Assembly (NCBI GenBank): GCA_014904845.1
Contig: MU119277.1
Location: forward strand, 1 to 64,000
Length of the DNA: 64,000 nt
Source of the DNA: Acephala macrosclerotiorum
Lineage: Eukaryota > Ascomycota > Leotiomycetes > Helotiales > Mollisiaceae
Direction of reading: 5' to 3'
Positions 1-14,466 of the stretch are shown here, piece by piece. Position 1 is the first letter of the stretch. The number at the start of each line of letters is the position of its first letter. A model generated the notes under the pieces. The model saw only the letters and a list, made by a program, of their open reading frames with translations. It did not search any database and was not told where the DNA came from. The position numbers and the translations under genes were made by a program.

Positions 1-1225
1 TTTTTATAATTATTTTTTTGATTTTTATTCGCTCGAAATTATTTTTCTCTCAAATATTAATTATATTTTATACAATTTTATTACTTTATACTAATAATAT
101 TTAAAATAATAATAAATATTTTATTAATATTTATATTGAAATTTAATAATTTTAATTTTGTATTTATTAATATAATTTTCGAAATATTATTCAATATAAA
201 TACTAATTAAAATAAAATTACTATTGAATATTTTTATTATAATAAATAATAATATATTAATTCTATTATTATTATTTATAATAATTATATTTTCGTGAAA
301 AAAAAAAAATTTTTTTATAATTTTTTCGTATAATTATAATCGAGTAAAAATAATAATTAATTTTTATAATAATATTATTATTTTTTTATAATTCGTTAAT
401 CAATTAATTTACGTATTATATTAATATATTTAAATTAATAAATAGTAAAAAAATTCTATAAAATATTTTAAAAATTAATTCACGTAAAAATATTTAATAT
501 ATATTTTAAAAAAATTAAAAAATTATTTTATAAAATCGATAATAATAAAAAATTATAATAAATTATTATTTATATAATTATTAATATTTTATAATTATTA
601 ATTAAATTATTCGTTTTTATAAATTAATAAATTTGATTTATTAAAATTCGATTATTCGTTAATTAATAATATAAAATTCGTTTTTCGAATTTGATTTAAA
701 TATTTCAATTTTTATAAAATAAATTAAATATTTTAAATACAATTTTCAAAATAAAATCAAATTACGAAAATTTAATATCGATTTAATATAATTAAATTAT
801 ATAAAATTTGAGTATTATATGAAATATTAAATACGTAAAAAATATTTTTAAATTTACTAATTATAATTAATCAATTAATCGATTTATTTATAGTTTGTAA
901 TCGAAATATAAAAATAATATATATAATTATCAAATTATAAAAATTAAATTATTTTAATAATAATTTTACGTTAGAAAAATAAATATAAATAAAAATACAA
1001 AAATAATAAAAAAAAAATAAAATAAAAAATAAAATTTAAATTCGATATTAAAAATACAAAAAATAAATTAATAAAAAATTGTAATATAATACGACGATTA
1101 AAATAATTATAATTATTTAATAAATAAATTAAATATTTTTAAATAATATAAATACGATATATAAATTTCGATTTTATTACAATAATTTTAAAATTTTTCG
1201 ATTTAAAAAAACGCGAAAAAAAATT

Positions 1226-1452
1226 ATTAATACGTTTAAAAACAAATTACAAAATACTAAAATTTTAATTTAATATTAATAATTCAATTTTATTTACTTT
1301 TTTTCAAAGGAGATATTTATTTATTTATATAATTAAACAAAGTAAACGTAAAATTAAAAAGTGAATATTAAAATAATTATTATTAAAAACAATAAAAATT
1401 ATAATTCGAATTATTTAATCGATCGTTTAAACGATTATTTGATTAAATCGAT
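1226..1452 (+). repeat. Dispersed ~227-bp repeat, copy 1
   Basis: First of three same-orientation copies (others near 7006 and 8087). Each starts ATTAATACGTTT and ends GATTAAATCGAT. Copy 1 keeps more C/G than the others (for example AAAGGAG near 1308, and CGATCG and AAACGA near 1420-1435), so it is the least mutated. Differences between copies are mainly C/T and G/A. It may be an old solo LTR, SINE or MITE; no coding capacity is visible. Confidence 0.75.
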
Positions 1453-4400
1453 ATTAGTATTTTTTTTTTTGAAAAAAAATACTTTTTTTAATTCGTAAAC
1501 TAAAAACAAAAAAAGTATTACTACAATCGCAAACGTATTATTTTATTATTAAACAATAAAAAGAAATTTTGATCGTGAATTAATCGTTATTACGTATTGT
1601 AATATTTAATTAATCAAATTAAACTTGAGAAAATTTTTTTAAATTCGATATTTATAATCTTCGAATTAATCGAAAATTCTATTTTTGAAAATATTGAAAA
1701 TATTAAAAATATCAAAATATTAAAATATCGATTATACGTTTTTTTTTTAATATTATTTTTATTTTTATCGATTGATTTTTGAATTTTAAAACGTTATATT
1801 TATTTTTGTATTTTAATATTAAAATAATTAGTATTAATAAACAATTTAAATAATTTATTAATATTAATTAAATTATTATTTTTAATAAATTATTAAATTT
1901 TTAAAAAAAAATTATATTTATATAATTGTTTAATAATTATAATATCGATTATAAAACGCTTTTTTTGAATAATATCGAATTTAATTATATATTCGTAAAA
2001 AGAAAAAAAATCGATACAAATAATTACAAAAATTAAATTTAATTTTAATCGTTTTATAATAAAATTAAAAATAATAAAAATCGAGATTTTTATATCGATT
2101 TTTATTATTATTATATATAATTTAAAAATTAAAACAATATAAATAATTTTAATAAAACAAATTATTTTACAAATCGAATTATTTATTATTATAAATTTTA
2201 TTATTAAAAATAATAATATATTCGATTTACGAATTAAAATTTTTATTTATAATAAAAAATCGTTTATAAAAACGAAAAACTTTATTAAATATAAATTTAA
2301 ATAAAAAAATTAAAATTTATAATTAAAATTATTTATTTATTATTATAATCGCTTATTTAATATTGTAATTTATTTTTTCTTGAAATTTTAATATTAAATT
2401 GTCATCGATATATCGTATATAATTTTCAATTAATAAATAGAATTAATATATATTTTTTAAATACATTACTCGAAATACGTTTATTTATAAAAATTTAATT
2501 TCAAATCAATTAAATTTAAATACTTATTTTATTTTTTTTACAAGAATTTAATTTTATTTCTAATTTCGTTTATTATTAATTTATACTCGTTAAATAATAA
2601 AAAAATATTCGATTTAAAATTTTTTATAAATTTAATTAATAATTTGATTTTTTGTAATTTAAAGTTTTTTAATTTTATAAAAATTTAATTTTTTAAAATA
2701 AACGTATTATTAATTTATATATTGATTATTTCAAATAAAATACGATTATTTTTTGTAATAAATAAATAAAAATTAAAAATTGAAAATTTTATCGAAAATT
2801 TGTTTTTATAATAAACGTTATACGTTTTATATTAATATATTTCTATTTTTAAAATTTTATAAAGAAATTTAATTATTTTAAAAACGATATTTAATAAAAA
2901 TTTATTTATTATTTCTTTTGAAAATTTGACGAAAATAATACGTACTAATAAAATTATTAATTATACGTATATTTAAATAATATTTTTTAAATAAAAACTA
3001 ATTTTTTTAAATTTAAAAAATAAAAATAAAATTATAATAATTTATTAATTAATATATTAAATAATCGAAAATTGAATTAATATTATTTTTTTGTTTTTAT
3101 TATTAAATATTTAAATTACAAAACGAGATTTTTCGTATAAAATTACTATTTTTATATTTTTAATTTTATTTATTAATTTTAAATCGAAAATTTATTAATT
3201 ATTAATTTTTTTCAAATTATTAAAAATCAATTTAAAAAATTTTTTTACGATTAATTTATTAATTTTTTTTCTATAAAAAACTATAAATAAATTATTTAAA
3301 ATAATAATAATTTTTTTTGTATAAAAATTTATAAATAATTATTTATTTTTAATTTTTTTTTTAAAATATATAAAAAAATTTTAATTAAACGAAATAAATT
3401 AAATAAAAAAAAATTTATTTTCGAATTTTTTGTAAAAAAATTTAATTTTGAATTTAAATTTTTTAATAAATTTTTTTTTAATAAATAATTTTTTAATTAT
3501 TTTTTAAATTATTTGAAATTTTAATAAAATAATTTTATTATAATACTATAAAATTTTTTAATTTATTTAATAATTATAATTAATATATTTTTTTATTTTT
3601 TTTATTTTTTTTTAAATAAATATATTTAAATTTAAAAATAAATCGATTAAATAATAATTTTATAAACTATTTTTTTATTTATAAAACGTCGTTAATTTAA
3701 CGAATAATATAATATTTTCGAATTATAATTATTATATTTTTTATTATTTTAATTTTAATAATAATTAATATTATAAACGCGTTTTATTATAATATTCGAA
3801 AATAAATATTAAAAATAAAAAATATAAAAATAATATTGTTTAATTTTATTATATTATTAATTATTTTAATTATTATTTAAAATCGTTTTTTTTTTATAAA
3901 TTGAAAATTTTTTAAAATAATATATTATACGTATATTTTAATAAAATATAATATTTTTTTATTAAATTAATCGAATTATAAATTTTTATTAATATAATTT
4001 TCAAATTAATATTTATATTTTTAATATTATAATAAAATTTTTTAGAATTGAAATTCGTTTTAAAATTATAAATAATAAATATTGATAATTTAAAATAAAT
4101 ATTAATTTAATACGTTCGAAAAACGTTTTATATTTTTTTTATCGATATATTAATAAAAAATTTCGTTTATAATTTAAAATATTAATTTTTTTATCAATTT
4201 ATAATACGTTTAAATAAACGAAATAATTAAAATTATAATTATAATATAATATAAATTTAAAACGATTAAAAAATTTATTGTTTATTTAATATTACTAATA
4301 AAATTTTTATTATTTTTTTGATTTTTTTAAAATTTGTAAAATGTTTTTTACGTTTTAATATTCGCGCAAATTTAATAATCGATAAATACTTGAAATATTT

Positions 4401-7005
4401 ATATAATCGTTTAAATTGCATTTTAATCAAATAATAAATAATAAAATCGATTTTTATTATAAAAAATTTATAATTACTATAAATTAAATTTTCAAATAAA
4501 TTAAATAATATTTAAAAATATTTAAATATTTTAATAATAAATATATATTATTTATTTTAAATAAATATATCGTTGAAATTATCGAATTTAATTCGTAATT
4601 TATTTATATTTTGAAAATAAAATAAAAAAAATACGTTTATTAGAATTACGTAAAACGTAATACGTTTAATTAATATATCGATATTAATAATTTTAAAAAA
4701 TAAAATTTTATTGATTTCGAATTTAATTATTATTTTTTTAATTTTAAATTCGTTTAATTTAACGTTTCAAATTTATTAAAAAATTAAATATTAATTTTTG
4801 TCGATAATAAATTATTAAACGATACTAATATCGATTATAATATTTATAAAAACGTTTAATATATAACGATTTATTAAATACGTTTTTATATTAATAAATA
4901 TTAAAAACGATTTTAATTGTATTACGATATTTGATATTATATAATAAATTGATTAATAATCGAATAATTTGATAATTTTAAATTTATTAATCGTATTATA
5001 AAATATTATAAAATAATTAATCGATTATATAATATTGTTTTTAAGTAAATTTTTTTTTTAATAATTTTAATAAAAAATTATTCGTATTTTTTAACGATAT
5101 TAAAATTTAATTTTTCGAATTTAATTATAAATTAAATTATTTTATGTTTATTAAACGATTTCGATTTTTTAAAATCGTTATATACTTTTTTTTTTTTTTT
5201 AATATATAATAAATATTTTAATAATTCGAATTTTCGTAAACGAAATATTTTTTTTGGTATAAATATATTATTGATTTTTTATAATTAATTCGATTATTAT
5301 ATCGAGTATTTTTATTGAAATATTTATAGTTTATAAAATATAATTTATTTGTATTTTAATAAATTTTTGTTTTTTCGATTATAAAAATTTTAAAAATTGT
5401 TTTTATTTTCGTTTAAAATAAAATCGTATTATAAATATTTTTATATACAATTTAAAAACTCGATAAAAATCGAAAAAACGTTTAATAATATTTTAATATA
5501 TTTTAATAAATATAATAAAATTTATTTTATATAATAGTTTTTATTCGTATATTTGAACGTAAATTAAATTGTTTTTAGATCAATTTTTAATATAATATTT
5601 CGAAGTATTTAAAAATCGTTTTATTTGAATTTTGTATTTAAATTATAATAAATATAATCGTATTTTATTAATTAAATATTCGATTTTATAATTTTAATTA
5701 TTTTATTAAAAAAAAACTTTTTTAATAAATTTTTAATAATAAAATTTATTAATTTTATTAATAAATATAATTAAAAACGCGTTATAATAATTTTCAAATT
5801 TAACGTTTATTTTTAAATATAAATTTTTAAATATTCGTATAAATATATTTAATAAATTTTTTTTTTATAGTATTTGAATTTATTATTATAGATTTTTATA
5901 AAAATAATTAATTTTTTATTAAAATTGAATATTATTTAATTTTCGCGATTAAAATTATATATTAATCGATTAAAATTTTTTAATAATTTTTTAGTTTTTA
6001 ATAATAATAAAAACAACGAATTTTATTTCGAGTTTTCGTTTTTTAATAATAAATTTAATAATAATATTTTATTGTATTTTTAGAATTATTTTTAAAGTAT
6101 TGTATATTCGAATAATATTATTTATTTTATAAAAAGTTTTATAGTAAATTTTAATAATTAAAAAAAAAATTTAAAAATATTAATATTATTTTTTTTTATT
6201 TTTTTAATAAAAATAATAAAAAACACTAATTTTAAAATTTATTTTGTTTTTAAATTAATTGTATTTTTTTATAAATTAAAATTTTTTATTAAATTTATTT
6301 TTATGATTTTTTATATAATTATTTTAATTGCTTTTTTTTATTTATAATATTTATTAATATTTTTAAAATTTTAATAAATCGTTTTTTTAATATTTATATT
6401 TTATTTATTTGTAAAATTTTATATAATTTTTTTTTCGTATTTTTATTTATTTTTTTTTTAAATATTTTTTTTATATTCTATTTATAATTTATAGTTTTAA
6501 TTATTTTTCGTTTTAAAATTTTATATTTATTTCTATATATATTATATCGAATTAAAAAATAATAAAAATAATAAAAAAAGAAATTTTTAATTAAAATCGT
6601 ATTTTAAAAAAATGTAATCGTATTTGCGAAAAGTATTTTATCGAATTATATTGTATTCGATAAATATAATAATTCGATGAATCTTCGTATTAAATTCGTA
6701 AAAATTGTTTTAAAATTGTTTAATAAATTACAATAAAATATTCGTTATTAATACGCGATAAAACGTAAAATAAAAAATTAATTAATTTTAAATCGAGAAA
6801 AATAAAATAAGTGTAAAATTGCAATATTTTTTGAAGATTTAATAGTTTTTTTTAATACAAATAAAAATTTTTTTTTTACATTTAATTGAATTAATAAATT
6901 GCGTACAATTTAAATTTTTTTTATTCGATCGATTTTATTTAATTATTGTTTTTTCGTAAATAATTTTATTATTTTATAATTAAACGAGTTTAATTATTAA
7001 TTAGT

Positions 7006-7231
7006 ATTAATACGTTTAAAAATAAATTATAAAATATTAAAATTTTAATTTAATATTAATAATTTTATTTTATTTGCTTTTTTTTAAAAAAGTATTTATT
7101 TATTTATATAATTAAATAAAGTAAACATAAAATTAAAAAATAAATATTAAAGTAATTATTATTAAAAATAATAAAAATTATAATTTGAATTATTTAATCG
7201 ATTATTTAAATAATTGTTTGATTAAATCGAT
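7006..7231 (+). repeat. Dispersed ~227-bp repeat, copy 2
   Basis: Second copy of the repeat seen at 1226. It has the same start (ATTAATACGTTT) and end (GATTAAATCGAT) and nearly the same length. Many C or G positions of copy 1 are T or A here; for instance the run containing CAAAGGAG in copy 1 is fully A/T in this copy. Confidence 0.75.
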
Positions 7232-8086
7232 AAAAATCGATAAAAAATAAAAAAAAAAATAAAAAAAAATAATAAATATATAAAAAATACTAAGAAATTA
7301 ATACGTTAAAATATTAAATTACAACGATTTTAAAATAAATAAAATCGAATTAAAATTGTTTTAAAATTTTAAAATTAAATTTTATTTGTATAATTATTAA
7401 AATATCGAGAAAAAAATAATAATAATATAAATTTAAAATAATTTCAATTATTGAATATATTGTATATTTTAAAATAATAATTTTTTATTTTATATATAAA
7501 ATACTAAATTCAATCGTATATTATTTTTATATTACGCGTTATATAAATATAAAATATTATATAAAAAAATCGATTTTTAATTAAATTTTCAATATAAAAT
7601 CGATTAATATTAATTATAATATTACGACGTTATTAATTATCGAAATATAAATAATTCGAAAAACAATTAAAATTTTAATATTTTTATTAAAATAAAAAAA
7701 TTATTAATTTAATTCAATATTTAAAATTAAATTATTGATTATACGATTACGAATTGATTTTTATATTGCGATTTGAATTTCTCGATTTTTATTAATCGTA
7801 ATAAAAATTTGTTTTATAAAAAAATATATTTTAATTAAATATATAATTTATCGTTTTCGTATTTATATTATTTTTTAAATTAGTAATTTCAAATATATTT
7901 CTATAGAATTATAATATTGAAATTCTTATAAAATCGATAAAATTGTATTACGATCAATTATAAATATAATATTAATATTAAAACAATTAAATTGAAAAAA
8001 GTTTTTATATTTAAATAAATAATTTTTAATTATTCGAGATTTCAAAACGATAAAAATATTACTATATAAATATTAAAAATATTATT

Positions 8087-8314
8087 ATTAATACGTTTGA
8101 AAACAAATTATAAAATAATAAAATTTTAATTTAATATTAATAATTCAATTTTGTTTATTTTTTTTCCAAAGGAAATATTTATTTACTTATATAATTAAAA
8201 AGTATAAACGTAAAATTAAAAAATAAATACTAAAGTAATTATTATCAAAAGTAATAAAAATTATAATTAAAATTATTTAATTGATTATTTAAATAATTAT
8301 TTGATTAAATCGAT
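8087..8314 (+). repeat. Dispersed ~227-bp repeat, copy 3
   Basis: Third copy of the repeat seen at 1226 and 7006, in the same orientation and with the same ends. It keeps a CCAAAGGAAA segment where copy 1 has CAAAGGAGA. The immediate flanks differ between the three copies, so this is a dispersed unit and not part of a larger duplication. Confidence 0.75.
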
Positions 8315-9632
8315 AATTACAAAGAAAAACTATTAATAATTATATTTATATACGATTTTTATTTTTTAATTATAATCGAGAAAAAAATATTTAACGTTAT
8401 TAAAATATAAATAAATAATACGTTTATATTAATAAAAAAAAAATATTTAATTTCAAAAAAAATTAATTTAAAAAAATAAAATTCGTAATAAAATTTAAAA
8501 TAGTTTTTATATTAAAAATTTTATTAATTTTTAATAAATATATATTAATTTAATATAAAATAATTCAATTATAATAAAAAAATAAAAATAAAAAACTTAA
8601 ATTAATAAATTTTAAATTATCGAATATACAAATTAAATATAAAAAATAATACATTTAAAATATTTATATTATTACAATTTATTAATTCGAAATAATTTTC
8701 AATTTATTTATTATTATTTAATATTAAAATTCGATCGAAAACGAAATTATTATATTAAATAAAAAATCAAAATAATAAATTAAAAACTTAAATCGAAAAT
8801 TTAAATATATTATTATAAATTTATTAATAATAAAATTTTTCGTTTTTATTGATAAATTATTTATAAAAAATAAAAATTTTAATTTTTAAATTAAATATAA
8901 AATTATTTTTACAAACGAAATAAAAAAAATCGATATAATAATAATAATTAAATTTATTATAAATATAATTATAAATAATTCGATTTTTTTAATATTTTAA
9001 TAATCGTATATATTAATTCGTATTTAATCAAATTTAAAACGATTAAAAAAAACGTTTAATAATCGATATTATAATCTTACGATAATTATACGAACGAAAA
9101 AAAACTATAAAAAATTAAATAAATTAATAATTAAAACAATTTAATAAATATTATAATAAAATTAATTTTTAATAAAATTTTAAAAAAGTTTTTAAATATT
9201 AATTATTTTAAAATACAAATAAAAAAATAAATTAAAAAAAAAATAATAAAAAGAAAATAAATAAAAAAAATAAATAAAAAAATATTTGTTTTAATATTAT
9301 TATTATTTGAAATTTCAAATTAAAAATAAATTTTTTTTTTAAAATTTGAAATTTATAAATTTTAACGTATTTTAAAAATAATATTAATAAATTAATATTA
9401 TTTTCAATATTTAATCATATGATTTTTATTTTTTTATTATTTTTATTTGTATTAAAATTAATAAATCTTATATATTTACAATATATAATAAAAAAAAAAC
9501 AATTTTATTGATTTAAATTATTAAAAACAACGATGTTTTTTTTATAAAAAAATTATTAATATTAAAATAAATATTATATAATATTCACGTATAATTCGAA
9601 ATCGTATATAATTATTATTGTTTTATTTTTAT

Positions 9633-10143
9633 TTTCAAAGTAAAATTTTTTTTTTAAAGTTGCGCAATTGAATTAAAAAGTATTTTATAATTAGAAATTT
9701 TAATATTTAAAACAAAAACGCATTTTTAATAGAGTTTTATACTAGAGAAATACTTTTAGAATTTTCGTTTTTTTTATTAAATTACTATAATTAATTTAAT
9801 CGATTTGAATTACTTTGTTTAATATATAATTTCAAAGAAAAATCTCTTAAAATCTCTTTAAAAAATTGCGTAATTATATAATTAAAATAAAAGTATTTTA
9901 TTATTTTAACGTTTTAAATAAAACGTATTTTTAAAACTTTATACTAAGAAAATATTCTTTGGAATTCTCGTTTTTTATATCGAGTTATTACGATTAATTC
10001 AATCAATTTAAATTATTTTATTTAGTATATAATTTCAAAAAAAAATTCTTTGAAACTTTTTTTGAAAATTGTACAATTATAAAAATATTCAATACTTAAA
10101 TAAATGTTTTAATACTTAAAATAAAAACGTATTTAAAGTTTTA
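9633..10143. repeat. Degenerate ~200-bp tandem repeat (about 2.5 units)
   Basis: Units begin TTTCAAAG or TTTCAAAA at about 9633, 9830 and 10033 (spacing 197 and 203 bp). Each continues through a TTG(C/T)(G/A)CAATT-like segment, then AAAACG(C/T)ATTT, TTTATACTA and TTCTCGTTTTTTAT-like blocks. Units differ mainly by C/T and G/A, as expected of a mutated satellite or array. Confidence 0.6.
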
Positions 10144-12970
10144 CGATTATTATTTTAATTGAATACAATTATATTCTATTAATTTGCGTAATAACGAATT
10201 AATAAAATCGTTTAAAATTTAAAATTTGATAATATTTAATTGAGTTTCAATTTATTTATTAATTTTATATAATTTGAATTAATTAATATATTATAATTAT
10301 AAACGTAATATAATCGCATATAAATCGAAATTTTAATATTTTTTATCGAATCGATTATATATTAATTCGAAATTACTACGTAATTATTTTTACTACAAAA
10401 TTCTTAATAAATTAATCAAATCGCTTTATTTGAATATTTCGATTAAATTTAAATGAAATCGCTTATTGTAAAAAATATTAATATTACGTATATATAGAAA
10501 AATTGATATTAGTTTTTATATCGAACAAATAATTAATACGTATATTAGAATCCAAAGAAAGATTTTATATACGTTCAAATTATATTACTAATAATATAAT
10601 ATTTTTAATATAATACTAATAATTTTAATTTAAAAACGATTATAAACGATTTACGAATTACGATTTTTAAAAAAATTAAAATTAAAATATAAAATAATAA
10701 AATAATTTCGTTTTTTAATATTATAATATTTTTTTTTATATTAATTTTAATATTAATTATTTCAAATAATTTAATACGTAATTTTTATAAATTAATATTT
10801 TTTTTATAATTTTATAATTTTGTAATTAAATTATTTAATTTTAAATAATATAATTAAAATAAAAAAATTTTATTAATTAATTTTTAATTTTCGATTTTTA
10901 GTAATTTAAATTTCTTTTTAATAATAATAAAAAATAAAATATATAAATTGTATATAAATAGTTTTTAATAAGATTTATTAAAATAATTTATTTTTTAATA
11001 TCGTTTTTTAATATAAAAAAATTTAATTATAAATTAATTAATTAATTAAAAAAATAAATAAAAAAAAATTATTAATTAATTTATAATAAATAAAAATTTA
11101 TTATATATTAAAAAATACGTAATTAATATTATTTTTGAAATTAATTATTTATAAAAAAAATTTAAAAAAAATATATATAATTTTATTATAATAAATTTTT
11201 TATATTTATTTATTAATTTAATTATTTACGTTTATAAAACTTTTTTAAAAAGAATTTATATAATTTATTATTTATAAATTTTTTTTTTAATTTTTATATT
11301 AATAATATAATAAATTTATTAAAAGAAAATAAATTAAAAAATAAATTAATCGAATTATATTTATTAAAATTTAAAAAAAAAAATTAAATCGAGCGATTAT
11401 TCGATTTTTATAATATAAATTATATATATTATATTTAAAATATTATTTATTCTTATTTTTTTATTTTTTAATAATTTATTATAATTTATTAATATTTATA
11501 ATTTATTATTAATAAAATTTATATTTTTTAATTTTATATTTTAAAAATTATAAAAATTAAATAATATTATAAATTACTAATTCGCAAAATCGTAATTTTA
11601 ATTTTATATATTATTATATAATTTTTGTATAATTTTTTTTAATAATATTTTTAATTTATAATTAATTTATAATTAATAAATCGTATTTTAAATATTTAAA
11701 AATTTATTTAAAAATTTTAATATTTTTTTAATAATATTTTTATTAATATTATTATATTTTTTATAATAATAATATAATTATTTAAAATTTTAAACAAATT
11801 ATATATAATTAAATTTTATAAAAAAAATATATTTAATAATTATAATAATATTAAATTATTTTAAATTAAAAATATTATTTATTTTATTATTTTATATTTT
11901 TTAAAAACGAATATATATTAAATAAATATTTTAAATAAAAAAAAATTTTAAAAAAAAAATTTAATTTAATTCGTTTTATTTATTATTAATTTTATAAAAT
12001 TTTTATAAATTTTATTTTTCGAAATATATTATATTTATAATAATAAATTAAATTTTTTTTAATAATTTAATAATTATTAAAAAAAAATTAAATAATTATA
12101 TTTATTATAATAAATAATATTAAAAAAAATTTATATTTAATTAAATATTTTAATAAAAAGATTTTCAAATAATAAATAAAACGTAAAATAATAAAAATAT
12201 AAAAATTTTATTTATATATTTTAAAAAAAAAATTTATATAAATAATATAATTATTAATATAATAATTAATTTATTATAAAACGTTATTAATAATTTTTTA
12301 AAAAGAATTTTTTTTAAATAAATTAAAATTATATATAAAAAATATAAAAAGAATTTAATTAATAAAAAATTTAATTTTTTTTATAATTAATAATTAATTA
12401 TTAAATTGAAAAAAAAAATTTATTATTAATAAAATTAATAATTTTTTTTCGTTTATATTAATTATAAAATATTTATTAGTAAATTAAATATATTAAAATA
12501 AAATATATTAATTATTTTAAAATTTTAAAATTATTAATATTTATAATAAATAAATAAAATTTTATTTTATAAATTTTATTATAAATTTATTTATTTAATT
12601 ATTATTTTATTTTCAATTTTTTTTAAATATTATTTTTTTTATATTATAATAATTATTTTAATATTTTAAATATTATATTATTTATATATAATATATTTAT
12701 ATAATTAATTTAATAATTCTTTTTAATTTTAATTAATTTAAATATATTTTTATTTCGTTTTTCAATTAAATAATATTTAATATAATTCGTATTTTATAAA
12801 TTTTTTTATTTTTTTTTTATTTTTATATTTATTATATTTATTTTATATTCGATCGAGAATAATTATTAATTTAAACGTTTTATAAATATTTAAAATTAAA
12901 ATAATTTTCGTTAATACGAAAAAAATAATTCGCTTAAAAAAACGTTTATTTAAAATCGAATAAATTAATT

Positions 12971-13171
12971 AAAACTTTAAATAAAAACGTATTTTTAATA
13001 AAATTTTATATTAAAAAATATTTTTTAAAATTCTCGTTTTTTATATTGAATTACTATAATTAATTTAATTAATTATATATAATTATTAAAATGATATTTA
13101 CTAAGAAAATATTTTTTAAAAATTTTATTTTTTATATTAAATATTACGATTAATTTAATTAATCGCATTTC
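12971..13171. repeat. Relic units related to the 9633-10143 tandem array
   Basis: Blocks AAAAACGTATTTTTAATA, TTCTCGTTTTTTATATTGAA and ACTAAGAAAATATT repeat the order and spacing of blocks in the array at 9633-10143. Two partial units are visible (about 12971-13090 and 13091-13171), more degraded than the main array. Confidence 0.5.
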
Positions 13172-13477
13172 TTTATAATAAATTTTATTAAACGATAAAA
13201 AATTTTATAATAATTACAAATCGCGATTTATAATATTTTGCAATTGAGATTGAGATTACGTAATAATTACTAATCCAAATAAATTGAAATCGAAAATATA
13301 AATAAGTTTTCGATTATTAATAAACAACGTAAAAATATTTAAAAGATTTAAAAAAATTTTACAAATAAAAATTTTTTATTTTTTATTTTATATTATATTA
13401 AACTATTAATAAAAAATTAATTATAATTTTTATATTAAAATAAATATATATAAAAAATAATATATTAAATAATTATT

Positions 13478-13484
<7 letters not shown>

Positions 13485-13508
<24 letters not shown>
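13485..13508. repeat. (AT)12 microsatellite
   Basis: Uninterrupted AT dinucleotide run of 24 bases within the AT-rich block. Confidence 0.9.
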
Positions 13509-13796
13509 TTTATTAATAATTATCGATTTTTACGAATATTATAAAATTGTAAATTTTATTTTTTTAAATTTTATTTTTAATTTATTAATCGAAAATTAAT
13601 AATTATTAATATATATAATTATTTTAATAATAAATATTAATAAAAATAAAATATTTATTATATTTTATATTTTATTTTATTTTTAATAATTTAAATTTAT
13701 TATAAAACTTTTAAAATATAAATTTTTTATTTATATTGATTTTATTAACGTAAATAAAAACGTTTTTTTTTTTACAATTTTTTTTACGTAAAATTA

Positions 13797-13927
13797 AAAT
13801 TGTTCTACGAAAAATACTAAATACTAAAAACGATATATTTTAGTATTTTTTGACGTAAACACGTGTCGTAAGTTTCACGTTTTATTATGTAAACTTTACG
13901 CAGTTTTTTTTTTTTAGTAGAATAATT
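13797..13927. repeat. Foldback-like inverted repeat, ~130 bp
   Basis: The left arm AAATTGTTCTACGAAAAAT near 13797 pairs imperfectly with the complement of the right arm TTTTTAGTAGAATAATTTT near 13911-13929. Between them, CGTAAGTTTCACG (13867) pairs with TGTAAACTTTACG (ending 13900). The centre is clearly less AT-rich than its surroundings. It may be a small foldback element. Confidence 0.4.
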
Positions 13928-14466
13928 TTTAATTATTATCAAAAGTTTTATAATATTACTATTTATATATAATATATTATAATAATAAAATTAAACAAAT
14001 TATTTATATTATTTAATAAAATCGCGATTATTTAAATTATTTATTATATTTATAATAATTTAAAATAAAAATTTTTAAACGTTTTAAATTTTTAAAAAAT
14101 ATATAATATTTATTATTATTAATTAATTAAAAATAAAACATTATAATATATATATTAATATATTTAATACGTAATATAATAATACAAAATTAAATTTGTA
14201 ATTTTAAATAATTAAAAATTATATTTTAATAATATATAATTATATAAATTATTTAATAAAACGTATATTAATATTAAATTAATTTTATTAATTTTATTTA
14301 AAAATATTATTAATCGTATATAAAAATATTAAATTATATTATTAAAAATTTTTAAATTTTTAAATCTTTTATTAAAAAATTAATAATCGCGTTTTATTTA
14401 ATTAAATATATAATTTTATATTAATATCGAATTATATTATAATATATTGGCCCTACTATTATTTAA

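Larger units (their letters stand above)
1..14450. other. AT-rich, RIP-like gene-free block
   Basis: About 14.45 kb of almost pure A/T with no coding sequence on either strand. The few remaining C and G bases sit mostly in CpG: in row 4801-4860 four of five C are followed by G, and in row 4861-4920 all three. TpA is very common. This is what repeat-induced point mutation leaves when C in CpA, CpT and CpC becomes T. The right edge at about 14450 is sharp. The left edge is outside the window, so it could be a dispersed AT-rich isochore, a subtelomere or centromere-flanking DNA; the sequence does not decide. Degenerate repeats inside it are listed separately. Confidence 0.9.
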
